Assembly: GCF_003201655.1 (NCBI RefSeq)
Contig: NZ_QJJU01000023.1
Coordinates: forward strand, 1-64,000
Direction of reading: 5' to 3'
Origin: Mycolicibacterium moriokaense
Lineage (GTDB): Bacteria > Actinomycetota > Actinomycetes > Mycobacteriales > Mycobacteriaceae
Length of the DNA: 64,000 nt
Below the pieces are notes generated by a model. It was not told where the DNA came from, did not search any database, and saw nothing but the letters and a program-made list of their open reading frames with translations. This document shows positions 51,360 through 60,091 of the stretch, piece by piece (positions within the stretch are counted from its first letter, which is position 1; each line of letters opens with the position of its first letter). The position numbers were made by a program, and so were the translations under genes.

Positions 51360-52649
51360 ATGAACAAAGACGACATGATCTTGATCAGCGTTGATGACCA
51401 CATCGTTGAGCCGCCCGACATGTTCAAGAATCACCTCGCCAAGAAGTACGCCGATGAGGCGCCGCGGTTGGTGCACAACCCCGACGGCAGCGACACCTGG
51501 CAGTTCCGCGACGTGGTGATCCCCAACGTCGCCCTCAACTCGGTGGCGGGCCGCCCCAAGGAGGAATACGGCCTCGAACCGCAGGGATTGGATGAAATCC
51601 GGCCCGGCTGTTACAACGTCGACGAGCGGATCAAGGACATGAACGCCGGCGGCATGCTCGGGTCGGTCTCCTTCCCGACGTTCCCGGGCTTCGCGGGGCG
51701 GCTGTTCGTGACCGAGGATCCGGAGTTTTCCCTGGCGTTGTTACAGGCCTACAACGATTGGCATGTCGAGGAGTGGTGCGGCGCCTATCCCGCGCGGTTC
51801 ATCCCGATGTGTCTGCCGGTGATCTGGGACGCCGAAGCCTGCGCCAAGGAAGTCAGGCGCAACGCCGAGCGGGGGGTGCATGCGTTGACGTTCACCGAGA
51901 ACCCCGCCGCGATGGGCTACCCCAGTTTTCACGACGACTACTGGACGCCGTTGTGGGAGGCCCTCGTGGACACCGACACCGTGATGAATGTGCACATCGG
52001 CTCCTCGGGCCGGTTGGCGATCACCGCTCCGGACGCGCCGATGGACGTGATGATCACGCTGCAACCGATGAACATCGTCCAAGCCGCCGCCGACCTGTTG
52101 TGGTCCAAGCCGATCAAGAAGTACCCCGACCTCAAGATCGCCCTATCCGAGGGCGGCACCGGCTGGATTCCCTACTTCCTCGAGAGGGCCGACCGCACCT
52201 ATGAGATGCATTCGACATGGACCGGTCAGGACTTCGGCAAGCAGAAGCCCTCCGAGGTGTTCCGCGATCACTTCCTGACCTGCTTCATCTCCGATCACGT
52301 CGGTGTGCAGCTGCGCGACCAGATCGGCATCGACAACATCTGCTGGGAGGCCGACTACCCGCACTCCGATTCGATGTGGCCCGGCGCGCCCGAGCAGCTG
52401 CATGGGGTGCTCACCGAATACAGCGTGCCCGACGACGACGTCAACAAGATGACCTTCGAAAACGCGATGCGCTGGTATCACTTCGACCCGTTCACCCACA
52501 TCACCCGTGAACAAGCCACCGTCGGTGCCCTTCGCAAGGCCGCAGAAGGCCACGACGTGTCCATCCACTCGATGTCGCACCACGCGAAGGACTCGAGCCT
52601 TGGAGCGACGACCTTGCAGGCGCAACTCGACCGAAGTAACACTCACTGA
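51360..52649 (+). CDS. Amidohydrolase-2 family protein (ACMSD-like)
   Basis: 429 residues from MNKDDMILISVDDHIVEPPDMF; the VDDHIVEP motif supplies the first metal ligands (D-x-H). A central histidine (MNVHIGSSG), FISDHVG and the acidic EADYPHSDSMWPGAPEQL near the C-terminus complete the TIM-barrel metal site. The family includes decarboxylases (ACMSD, gamma-resorcylate) and hydrolases that act on ring-derived acids. It is common in mycobacterial catabolic clusters. It follows the alpha/beta hydrolase directly. Substrate cannot be fixed by eye. Confidence 0.85.
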   Translation: MNKDDMILISVDDHIVEPPDMFKNHLAKKYADEAPRLVHNPDGSDTWQFRDVVIPNVALNSVAGRPKEEYGLEPQGLDEIRPGCYNVDERIKDMNAGGMLGSVSFPTFPGFAGRLFVTEDPEFSLALLQAYNDWHVEEWCGAYPARFIPMCLPVIWDAEACAKEVRRNAERGVHALTFTENPAAMGYPSFHDDYWTPLWEALVDTDTVMNVHIGSSGRLAITAPDAPMDVMITLQPMNIVQAAADLLWSKPIKKYPDLKIALSEGGTGWIPYFLERADRTYEMHSTWTGQDFGKQKPSEVFRDHFLTCFISDHVGVQLRDQIGIDNICWEADYPHSDSMWPGAPEQLHGVLTEYSVPDDDVNKMTFENAMRWYHFDPFTHITREQATVGALRKAAEGHDVSIHSMSHHAKDSSLGATTLQAQLDRSNTH

Positions 52650-52764
52650 CTAAGCGTTGGCACGCCAGATGTGCGAGCCCTCGCGCCCAGGGCGGCAGCT
52701 GAGAGATTGAAATTGGCTCTGCCGCAACCGGTTTAATGATATCCCCGCGAGCGCCCGAGGGTGC

Positions 52765-52911
52765 TCACGACCCGTCGATCGCGGGCAACGGGTACGGGGT
52801 CTCCTTAGTAACGACGCGGATCTGGTCCTTGCCCGCCTTCTCGGTCAATTGCGCAAGATGAACTATGTCTTCGGCGGGGCGGCCGTCGATTTTGAAACCT
52901 AGCTTCGGCAT
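52765..52911 (-). pseudogene. Short chimeric frame with an LLM-oxidoreductase-like start
   Basis: 48 codons. MPKLGFKIDGRPAEDIVHLAQLTEKAG looks like the N-terminus of a luciferase-like (LLM) flavin oxidoreductase, then the sequence jumps to KDQIRVVTKETPYPLPAIDGS and a stop, which does not fit that family. A deletion that joined the first 28 codons to the end of another gene would explain it. It could also be a genuine small protein. Confidence 0.35.
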
Positions 52912-53199
52912 GTCGAATCATTTCTGTCGTCGGTAGGTGCGCCTCACGAGCGGTTCGTTCGCGCACGTGGGTGCGTTGGGGTGACATATTCGGAAAGCTG
53001 TGAAGACCAGTACTCGTCCAAACAGTCGCAGTGCCTGATTTTCTCAAGCTAGTGAACGAACGCCCCGCCGTGTCAGGCACACCATGTGCAGATCGCCATT
53101 CGTCGAATGCCCTAATTGTGCAAGGCTTCCGCCGCAGGCGACTCCTACCGCGGCCGCCTTGGTGTTCGACGACGGTCACAGGTCGGTGCACCGCAGCCG

Positions 53200-53450
53200 G
53201 GGTGGTAGATGGTCTCGCGCCGAGGGAATACGGTCCACACGTAGGGGCGCGGATCGTCATTGTGCGCGTCGAGGCATTCCTCGATCGCGGCGATCAGGTC
53301 GGTTCGGAATGAAATACCCCGCGCCGCAATGCTTTGTCGGTCAGTTCGCGGAACCAGCGTTCGACGAGATTGAGCCACGACGAGGAGGTCGGGGTGAAAT
53401 GGAGCTCGAACCGCGGATGTTTGGCCAGCCCGGCCGCCACCCGGTCGCGC
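53200..53450 (-). pseudogene. IS630-family transposase remnant
   Basis: Two minus-strand frames together encode the end of an IS630/Tc1-type transposase: LAKHPRFELHFTPTSSSWLN and LVERWFRELTDKALRRGVFHS in one frame, then DLIAAIEECLDAHNDDPRPYVWT in another. The final glutamate of the DDE triad (LVERWF) is thus present, but the frame is broken and the 5' two-thirds are missing. Confidence 0.75.
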
Positions 53451-53670
53451 GGAGCCACGCAACAACCGTCTCAGCCCGTAAAGATGCCGTAAATGGCACA
53501 GCCGGGCAACCCGGTTAGACGTTCGACGACCGCTGACCAATCCTGCGGGCCTCAACGTCGGACTCGACCCTGTCAACCAGCAGCAGCGCTAGCCGTCAGA
53601 TGGTCCAATCGGGGACAAGCAATGTCCGCGCACCGGCGATAACTGAGGGCAGCACGCGGCCGCAGCAGCA

Positions 53671-54258
53671 CTACGGCGCCAGCCGCAGTGCGCGCAACTG
53701 CGGCGATAACGCCCGCAGGGCATCGTGCAGTCTCGACTTCACCGCACCCTCCGCGATGTGGAGGTCCGCCGCTATCTGGGCTGTTGTGCAGCCCTGGTAG
53801 TAGGCGCAGCGAACCACGGCGCGATGATCTGCGGGCAACTGCGCCAACGCGTCGCCGAGCAGCAGCCGGTCAACGGCGGCGTTGACTTCCTCCGGCCCGG
53901 CCAGTTCTGGCCACACCGAGTCGGGAACGTCGATGTCGTTCGAGGAGCCCGCGCTGCGTCGATCGTCGATGATGATGTTGTGGGCGATGGTGAACAGCGA
54001 CGCTCGTACGGATGGCACCGGGGAATAGGCCAGGTCAGGGTCTCGTCTGGCGCGCAGCACGGTTTCCTGTACAACGTTTGCTGCGCGGGCGCGGTCACCG
54101 GTCAGCAACAGGGCGTAACGCCGCAACGCGGCGGCATGCTCGTCGTAGATCCCCCGCAACTCCCCGGAATCCGGACCGTCCAATCCCGCGCTCCCGCCGG
54201 AAAACAGCCTACGTAGCTGGCATCGCCCCCGGACCCTACGACTGACACGAGGCAGCAC
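53671..54258 (-). CDS. ECF-type RNA polymerase sigma factor
   Basis: 195 residues. Region 2 (YDEHAAALRRYALLLTGDRARAANVVQETVLRARR, then FTIAHNIIIDDRRSA) and region 4 (LPADHRAVVRCAYYQGCTTAQIAADLHIAEGAVKSRLHDALRAL) are complete. No anti-sigma gene is adjacent, so the regulon and signal are unknown. The first 25 residues are basic and unlike sigma factors, so the real start may be nearer DGPDSGELRGIYDEH. Confidence 0.85.
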   Translation of the reverse strand: MLPRVSRRVRGRCQLRRLFSGGSAGLDGPDSGELRGIYDEHAAALRRYALLLTGDRARAANVVQETVLRARRDPDLAYSPVPSVRASLFTIAHNIIIDDRRSAGSSNDIDVPDSVWPELAGPEEVNAAVDRLLLGDALAQLPADHRAVVRCAYYQGCTTAQIAADLHIAEGAVKSRLHDALRALSPQLRALRLAP

Positions 54259-54649
54259 CGTGACCGGTTCACCAACTGCGAGACGACGCCGATGCGGGTG
54301 GTAGTCGATCCGTGCGCACTTAACGGTGATCTTGCCGGAGCTCTCGCCAAGGCCGACCGACGTGTGGGCACCGCCCTGGCCGAAGCTGGTGACCGGCCGT
54401 TGGATAGGCCGACGGGCTCCGGCTCGTGACTTCTCTGACGGTTGCAGCCACCACCGTCATTCATGCGGTGTGCGTGTGACGGGCCAGTCCAGCCCACTGC
54501 ATGTTGCGTGCGGATGCTCGTCGTCCGGCGCCTCGGCGTGATCGATCGCTGCACCAACCCGCGACTGCACGCTCTACGACGACCACGATCGTCCGGACCG
54601 CGGGTATCGGTCGACCAGCTGATCGCGGGACTGCCTTGGGAGTGTCGAC
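54259..54649. other. Gap of about 390 bases
   Basis: No supported gene. Short open frames on both strands have no domains. It lies between the sigma-factor and DUF3050 genes and may hold the sigma-factor promoter. Confidence 0.35.
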
Positions 54650-55480
54650 CTAGGAAGCAGATTCAGACATCTGTTTGCGCGTGGGAGCGACACTGCGCTC
54701 AGCGGTGATAGCAGTGAGGATGCCGTCCCACAGCCGAGAGCGCGCGGCGAGCGCCGCACTGGCGGTCTGGGTGCACTCCCGCCACTTCCCCTTGTCCTCG
54801 CCGCACAGGTCGGCGAGCATCTGCATAGCCATCGGGGTGTGCGAGTCGCCGTCGACCTCGATATGCCGCTCAAGGTATTCAGCGAACGTCCCCAGCCCAC
54901 CGCCGTCCTGGTTGACGGCGACCACCTGGGTGAACATGTCGGGGATGAGTTCTTCGCGGCCAAACGCGAACGCCGCGGCCTGGCAGTGGACCGGACCGGA
55001 CGCGATGAAGCCCCATGTGGCTGTGACGAACTCCGCCGCCGCACGCGGTACGCCGGCATCCTCCAGCGCGCACGGCACCGGCTCTTCGGCACGTATCAGA
55101 TCGATGAAACGGTCGACGACAGAATGGTCGGCCCCAGCTTCAGCCATGCCGGCGACGTACCACTCGAAATGGCTGATATGACCGCCTTGGAACTCGTCGC
55201 TTTCCTCCGCCAGCACGATGTCGTTGATAAGGCGGCGGCTGCCGGCCGGCCCGGTGGGCACCCACGGCACTGTCACGCACGTCAGGCTGCGTTGGAGGGA
55301 CTTCAGCAACGACATAAAGTCCCACACCGCGAACACGTGATGCTCCATAAACGTGAGGATCGCCGCACGCGTGTTGAGGCTGGCATAGAGCGGATGGGTG
55401 ATGACACGCCCACGGGGCGACCTAACCGCCGCCAACAGATCAACTCCCGGGTGTGTCCTTCCCCACCCCTCCCACGACAT
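54650..55480 (-). CDS. DUF3050 protein (haem-oxygenase-like fold)
   Basis: 276 residues. HPLYASLNTRAAILTFMEHHVFAVWDFMSLLKSLQRSLTCVTVPWVP is the strongly conserved N-terminal block of DUF3050; SDEFQGGHISHFEWYVAGM and LERHIEVDGDSHTPMAMQML follow with conserved His/Glu residues that fit a di-metal haem-oxygenase-like fold. Enzymes of this fold oxidise amines or fatty acids, but this family's reaction is not known to me. The start at 55480 is a little ahead of the conserved block. Confidence 0.8.
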   Translation of the reverse strand: MSWEGWGRTHPGVDLLAAVRSPRGRVITHPLYASLNTRAAILTFMEHHVFAVWDFMSLLKSLQRSLTCVTVPWVPTGPAGSRRLINDIVLAEESDEFQGGHISHFEWYVAGMAEAGADHSVVDRFIDLIRAEEPVPCALEDAGVPRAAAEFVTATWGFIASGPVHCQAAAFAFGREELIPDMFTQVVAVNQDGGGLGTFAEYLERHIEVDGDSHTPMAMQMLADLCGEDKGKWRECTQTASAALAARSRLWDGILTAITAERSVAPTRKQMSESAS

Positions 55481-56073
55481 AACTCGCCCCGTCTTCCTCC
55501 CCGACCCACGCCATTGCGGCCACGCGCAGCGGCGGCTTCGTTCTGTTCACGAACGGACCCGCCCCGAGGTTCAATACGCGCCGCGGGGGTCCCGCCGCCG
55601 GAATCGCGGCCAATCCGCGAGTTCTGGCATGCAGTGCCTTGATCAACCGGGCGCCGACGGCCTGCTGCGGTTGCCGGCGGATGTAGCGGCAGAGCGCTTT
55701 TGGCGTGTGCGGACTCAACCACGAGACTTAGGACACCGAGTGGTTCGGTCCAGTTGCCGATGTCGTCGTCGTAGTCGGGTAGTCCGGGACCGCGGGAAAG
55801 CGCGTATCCCAGCAGGGGTCCCGCCGAGACGAATGTGGCTGCGCTGGTCCATATGGCGGCGCTCAGCCGTGACGTGAGCGGCAACAGCAAGGCCGCGGCG
55901 GTGAGCACGGACAGGCCCTCTAAGAGGTAGTAGCCGACGCCGACATAGTCGGGGGTCGTCGAGCCGGGGAAACCGCCCTGGTGGGCGATGTGGATTCCCG
56001 CGACCGCCAACGCCAGTGCGGCACCTGCGACTCGTGCGACCAACGCCATCGTGGCACGGAAAGGATCAGACAT
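55303..56073 (-). CDS. Small membrane protein, probably altered at its 3' end
   Basis: From the ATG at 56073, with GGAGGA upstream, about 125 residues form three or four helices (MALVARVAGAALALAVAGIHIAHQGGF, YYLLEGLSVLTAAALLLPLTSRL, AAIWTSAATFVSAGPLLGYALSRG). After LSLVVES the frame turns into basic, Pro-rich sequence that overlaps the DUF3050 gene, which looks non-native. A frameshift near 55690 that cut off the last helix is likely. Function is unknown. Confidence 0.55.
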   Translation of the reverse strand: MSDPFRATMALVARVAGAALALAVAGIHIAHQGGFPGSTTPDYVGVGYYLLEGLSVLTAAALLLPLTSRLSAAIWTSAATFVSAGPLLGYALSRGPGLPDYDDDIGNWTEPLGVLSLVVESAHAKSALPLHPPATAAGRRRPVDQGTACQNSRIGRDSGGGTPAARIEPRGGSVREQNEAAAARGRNGVGRGGRRGELCRGRGGEGHTRELICWRRLGRPVGVSSPIRSMPASTRVRRSSRLWSITCSRCGTLCRC

Positions 56074-56369
56074 GTGCACGTTCCTCCTCGCCGAGGCGTC
56101 CGCGGCCCGGGTTAATGCCGCAACGTGAAGACCTCTGCCCTTGTACACGGAGCACCACGGAAGTTGGTTCGATGCAACGTGATTCAGCAATCCGAATCGA
56201 CCCTAGCGAAAACGTTCGGCGAGATATCGCGACAGACCACCGGAGGAGGCTGGCGGCCACCGCCATACCGCCGTAAACAGTCTCGGCGACAACGGGATTG
56301 AGATCGACCCGCTGGTGCGCGATGCAGCCGCCAGTGTGCCGGCAGTGACGTGACTTGATGTCCAGCTGT

Positions 56370-56954
56370 CCACCAAAAGTCGCTACCGTTTGTCTACGCA
56401 AACACATCTCGCGGTCTTGCTTTGAACCTACTGGCGCCTCAGGTCGTCAAACATTGGCGCGTCACAGCACGTCAAGCGGTTGCGCCGTCGCCCCTTCGAT
56501 CGCTTGGCCGATGTCGCCTTGTACAACGACGACTTCGACCAGACGGGGTCGGTCGCGGCGGAAGACAGGCTGCGCGCCGAGACTCAGTCCGCCGACGCCC
56601 TTCTGCTCGTGACGCCGGAATACAACGGCACTATGGCTGCCGCCCTCAAGAACGCCATCGATTGGATCTCCCGTCCATTCGGTGCCGGCGTCATCAGCGG
56701 CAAGCCGGTGGCCGTCATCGGAACCTCGCACGGCCAGTACGGCGGGTGTGGGCGCACGATGACGCGCGTAAATCAGCACCCATCGCGGGGGCAAATGTGC
56801 TCGATGATCTCAAGCTGTCGGTGCCTGTCTACACCACCGCTTCGCCAGCTCCCATCCCGTCGACGACGAGGAGATCGCCGCCACGATGCCGGAAATCCTG
56901 ACCTCTCTCGCCACCACGGTCCTCAGTCGGGATGGCCGAGGCAGCGGCGAATGA
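56370..56954 (+). pseudogene. NADPH-dependent FMN reductase gene with several frameshifts
   Basis: The central part reads well: FDRLADVALYNDDFDQ, ADALLLVTPEYNGTMAAALKNAIDWISRPFG and GKPVAVIGTSHGQYGG are diagnostic of flavodoxin-like NAD(P)H:FMN reductases. The end continues in other frames (VLDDLKLSVPVYTT; EIAATMPEILTSL) and so does the start (SLRKHISR). At least three one-base shifts separate the parts, so the gene is dead unless the sequence is faulty. Confidence 0.75.
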
Positions 56955-56983
56955 GCGCCACGCCGTTAATCGGTTGAACTGTG

Positions 56984-57856
56984 TCAGTGGGCCGATGCGC
57001 CTGGCGTGAGTTCGTTCTGAGCATTCTCGAGTGCAGTGTTCAGCGAGTCGAGTGTGAGGGTGTCGGGATGGCTGACGTGGATCTCGATCTGGTACGCGGG
57101 TTGGCCGGTTGGCCCGAAGATCGGCAGGACGACGAATTCCGTTGCCAATAAATCCGTTTCGAGTGTTCTTGTGATCGACCGTAGGTTGACCATTGTCATC
57201 AGCTTCGTCAGCTGCCGTGCCACTGATGCAGTCGGTTCCAGCGACGCCAAGATTCCGGCGACACGCTCGTGCAGCGATGCATGCGCGTCGTCGAATTGCC
57301 ACGCTCCGTAGCCCCGTGCGCGGACGTCGGCGAGTACCCCGCGGTGCTGGTCGACGTCGGCCTGCGCAAGTCGCGGTGTGACACCGCGCAGCCAACGGTC
57401 TACCTCGGCATCATCGCGCCATGCCATCGCCACCAGACCGAACGGCGGGTCGATCGGAAAGCGCTGTCCGACAACGTGTTCACCATCGCTGACATGGCCA
57501 ACTGCGTCGATGACGGTGAGGTGATCGTCGTCGATCCTCGACATCGAGCAACCCGCGGCCAGACTTTCGTGGAGATTGACCAACGCGGTTCGGCCCTGCT
57601 CGAGCAGGGGAAACTGGTTGCGCAGACCACGAACCAATCCGAACAACCCACTGCCCAGTCCATAACGGCGATCGTCGTAGCGAGCGACCCATCCCCCAGC
57701 TTCGAGTTCTCCCAGTACCAAAGCGCACGTCGACGTGCTGATGCCGCACTGGCGGGCCAGCTGAGTCGAGGTCAGACCCGTCGTCGACGCCGCCAGCGCG
57801 TCAAGGACATTCATCACCCGCCGGGTTGGCGGTGATTTGGGCGTTGACGTGGGCAC
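56984..57856 (-). CDS. IclR-family regulator
   Basis: 290 residues from the GTG at 57856, preceded by AAGGAGG. The winged helix-turn-helix MNVLDALAASTTGLTSTQLARQCGISTSTCALVLGELEAGGWV is clear, followed by an IclR-type effector domain (DRRYGLGSGLFGLVRGL ... RGYGAWQFDDAHASLHERVAGILA). It is divergent from the DapB-like dehydrogenase gene, with an inverted repeat at 57878-57910 between them that is a natural target. It probably controls that gene. Confidence 0.8.
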   Translation of the reverse strand: MPTSTPKSPPTRRVMNVLDALAASTTGLTSTQLARQCGISTSTCALVLGELEAGGWVARYDDRRYGLGSGLFGLVRGLRNQFPLLEQGRTALVNLHESLAAGCSMSRIDDDHLTVIDAVGHVSDGEHVVGQRFPIDPPFGLVAMAWRDDAEVDRWLRGVTPRLAQADVDQHRGVLADVRARGYGAWQFDDAHASLHERVAGILASLEPTASVARQLTKLMTMVNLRSITRTLETDLLATEFVVLPIFGPTGQPAYQIEIHVSHPDTLTLDSLNTALENAQNELTPGASAH

Positions 57857-57877
57857 GACCCCCTCCTTACGATCGGG

Positions 57878-57910
57878 CCAAATACTAGCAACTGCCATCC
57901 TAATATTTGG
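57878..57910. promoter_or_regulatory. Inverted repeat CCAAATA-N19-TATTTGG between divergent genes
   Basis: Perfect 7-bp arms, separated by 19 bases, lie between the IclR gene (start 57856) and the dehydrogenase gene (start 57918). The right arm overlaps the ribosome binding site TTTGGAGG of the latter. Position and symmetry fit an IclR operator for both genes. Confidence 0.5.
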
Positions 57911-57917
57911 AGGAACA

Positions 57918-59066
57918 ATGGCCACTCGAGTGGCGGTATGGGGACCCGGATCGATGGGCGTGATCGCGCTGCGGGGCGTGATCGATCACCCCGAACTGGA
58001 GTTGGTGGACCTGGTCGTGCACAGCGACCTCAAGGCGGGAAGCGATGCCGGCAAGCTATGCGGCGCCGACCCGGTCGGCGTCGTCGCGACCACCGACGCG
58101 ACCACATTGCTCGGCGGTAATGCCGATGTGGTGGTCTATGCGGCTGCCGCGAACCTGCGGCCACTGGAGGCGGTCAACGACATGGTGTCGATCCTGAGCG
58201 CCGGCAAGAACGTGGTGTCGTGTTCGGTCGTTCCGTTGGTGTATCCCAACGCCGTCGATCCAGCGTTCACCGACCCGCTGCGCGAGGCCGCACTTGCGGG
58301 CGGAGCGTCGTTTTTCACCACCGGCATCGACAGCGGATTCGCCAACGATGTGCTGCCGCTAGCGCTTTCAGGGGTTGCCCGCACCATCGACTACATCCGC
58401 GTCACCGAGATGTTCAACTATGCGACCTATCCCGACGCGACCGCCGTGTACGAGATCCTCGGATTCGGCAAGCCGCCAGAGGAGGTTCCGTTCGCCGCGA
58501 CACCAGGCGTGTTCACCTTCGGCTGGGGGCCAGTGCTGCACCAACTGGCCGATGGCCTAGGGGTTCACATCGACGACTTCAAAGAAACCGTCGAACGCCT
58601 ACCCACCGACATCGCCTTCGACACCCCGACCGGGCACATCGCCGCCGGAACAATCGCCGCGATGAGGTCCACTCTGACCGGGTACGTCGAGGGCCATCCG
58701 ACCCTGGTTATCGACCATGTCAGCCGCATGCACGACGACATCGCGCCAGACTGGCCGCAGCCACACATCTCAATCCAGCCACGTGATCTCGGCTACGGCG
58801 GAGCCTCCGGCCAAGGCGTCTACCGCGTCGAGATCGAGGGCTCACCGGCCATGCGGTGCGAGTTCGAGATGGCCGACGACCACGATCACGATCTGGGCGC
58901 GAGGATGGCCGGAGCGTCCCGGATGGTCAACGCGATTCCGGCGGTCTGCGCCGCGAAACCAGGCCTCCTATCCGCGTTGGACCTGCCGCTCATCACCGGA
59001 AAGGGATTGGTGAAACGCGCGTCAGGTCCGTCACCCGACAGTCGGCTCGTCGGCATCTCTAAATAA
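57918..59066 (+). CDS. Dihydrodipicolinate-reductase-like NAD(P)-binding dehydrogenase
   Basis: 382 residues from the ATG at 57918 with GGAGGAAC upstream. TRVAVWGPGSMGVIALRGVI is a Rossmann dinucleotide motif; DVVVYAAAA and GKNVVSCSVVPLVYP are typical of the DapB-like proteins frequent in mycobacteria, which also include 2,4-diaminopentanoate dehydrogenases. The C-terminal part has a His/Asp-rich stretch (MADDHDHDLGARM). Its place next to an IclR regulator suggests catabolism rather than lysine synthesis; the substrate is unknown. Confidence 0.75.
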   Translation: MATRVAVWGPGSMGVIALRGVIDHPELELVDLVVHSDLKAGSDAGKLCGADPVGVVATTDATTLLGGNADVVVYAAAANLRPLEAVNDMVSILSAGKNVVSCSVVPLVYPNAVDPAFTDPLREAALAGGASFFTTGIDSGFANDVLPLALSGVARTIDYIRVTEMFNYATYPDATAVYEILGFGKPPEEVPFAATPGVFTFGWGPVLHQLADGLGVHIDDFKETVERLPTDIAFDTPTGHIAAGTIAAMRSTLTGYVEGHPTLVIDHVSRMHDDIAPDWPQPHISIQPRDLGYGGASGQGVYRVEIEGSPAMRCEFEMADDHDHDLGARMAGASRMVNAIPAVCAAKPGLLSALDLPLITGKGLVKRASGPSPDSRLVGISK

Positions 59067-59146
59067 GGGCGGCGAGCCCGGCAGGAGGATTCGGTGGTCG
59101 ATACCTGGTCGATGACGACGTCGTCCCGCTTTCTGTTCCTCAGGCG

Positions 59147-59338
59147 TCACTGACCGCGGCTGACCAGCGCGTGTTTCCATTGCTTGAACGTGGTGCGTTC
59201 GTTGAGACCGTCGATAAGGGACAACACCCCCGACGGATAGATCAGCGACACGATCCAATGCTTGCCCTCGGTGTCGGTGACCTTGAACCCGCCCCCGAGG
59301 AATTGTGGCCAGCGATCTGCGGGCCGTAGTCGCCGCAA
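59147..59338 (-). other. Short open frame of unknown origin, next to phoU fragment
   Basis: The minus-strand frame encodes FKVTDTEGKHWIVSLIYPSGVLSLIDGLNERTTFKQWKHALVSRGQ, which looks like real protein rather than random GC-rich translation, but I do not recognise it. It abuts and overlaps the place where phoU is cut, so it may be part of an inserted or rearranged segment. Confidence 0.3.
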
Positions 59339-59739
59339 TTAAGAACGTCGCCGATGTCGAGCGCATGGGCGCTCTGGCACTGCATGTCGCCAAGGTCGTC
59401 CGCCGACGCCACCCCGCACACGCGCTGCCCGAGGACGTCAACGGCTATTTCGCCGAGATGGGACGCATCGCCGTCGAAATCGGCGACACGACGAAAAGCG
59501 TTGTTCTCGAACGTGATCCGCACCAGGCAGCGCAGCTGCGCCACGACGACGACGCGATGGACGACTTGCACCGCCACCTGTTCACGGTGCTGATGGATCG
59601 CGAATGGACACACGACGTGCCCTCCGCCGTCGACGTCACCCTGCTGGGCCGCTACTACGAACGCTTCGCCGACCACGCCGTCGAGATCGCACGCCGCGTC
59701 ATCTACCAAGCCACCGGCGCAACCGAAATCCCCGACTAA
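59305..59739 (+). pseudogene. phoU: phoU-like gene lacking its 5' third
   Basis: The frame encodes ASDLRAVVAAIKNVADVERMGALALHVAK, NGYFAEMGRIAVEIG, DDAMDDLHRHLFTVLMDREW and RYYERFADHAVEIARRVIYQATGA, matching the last two-thirds of mycobacterial PhoU, a regulator of phosphate uptake. About 70 N-terminal residues, including the first half of the three-helix repeat, are missing; homology stops sharply at the GTG/ATG of 59305. A second, intact phoU presumably exists elsewhere. Confidence 0.8.
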
Positions 59740-60091
59740 ACGCTATGCCACGGCCGACCAGGCGCTACTCGTTGCTTCTTCAGCGCGCAGAATCACAACA
59801 GTCTCGAACCGGCTAGGGACTATCCCGTTAACGGCGCCTCTGCGCCGCGACGTGGTGCGCCGCCGGTAACGCGCCAGCCGCTCACCGCGATAAAAGTGTT
59901 GGGCGTAACACGTCGCCGAAGTGTGCCCGCATGTGCGGCGCAGCGACGCATCGCCCACGCCACCGAGCGCGGTGGCCACACCGCCTGTCAAGCCAAGCGC
60001 AGCGGTGACGCAATTGGAGGTAACGGCGCTGGCCTCGAATCTGTGGACACAAATTCAGAGTGTCAGCGTCACGAGACCAAGGAGTTGCACA
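59740..60091. other. Gap of about 350 bases before the secreted WRPDQ protein
   Basis: No gene is supported on either strand. It should contain the promoter of the secreted-protein gene at 60092. Confidence 0.35.
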
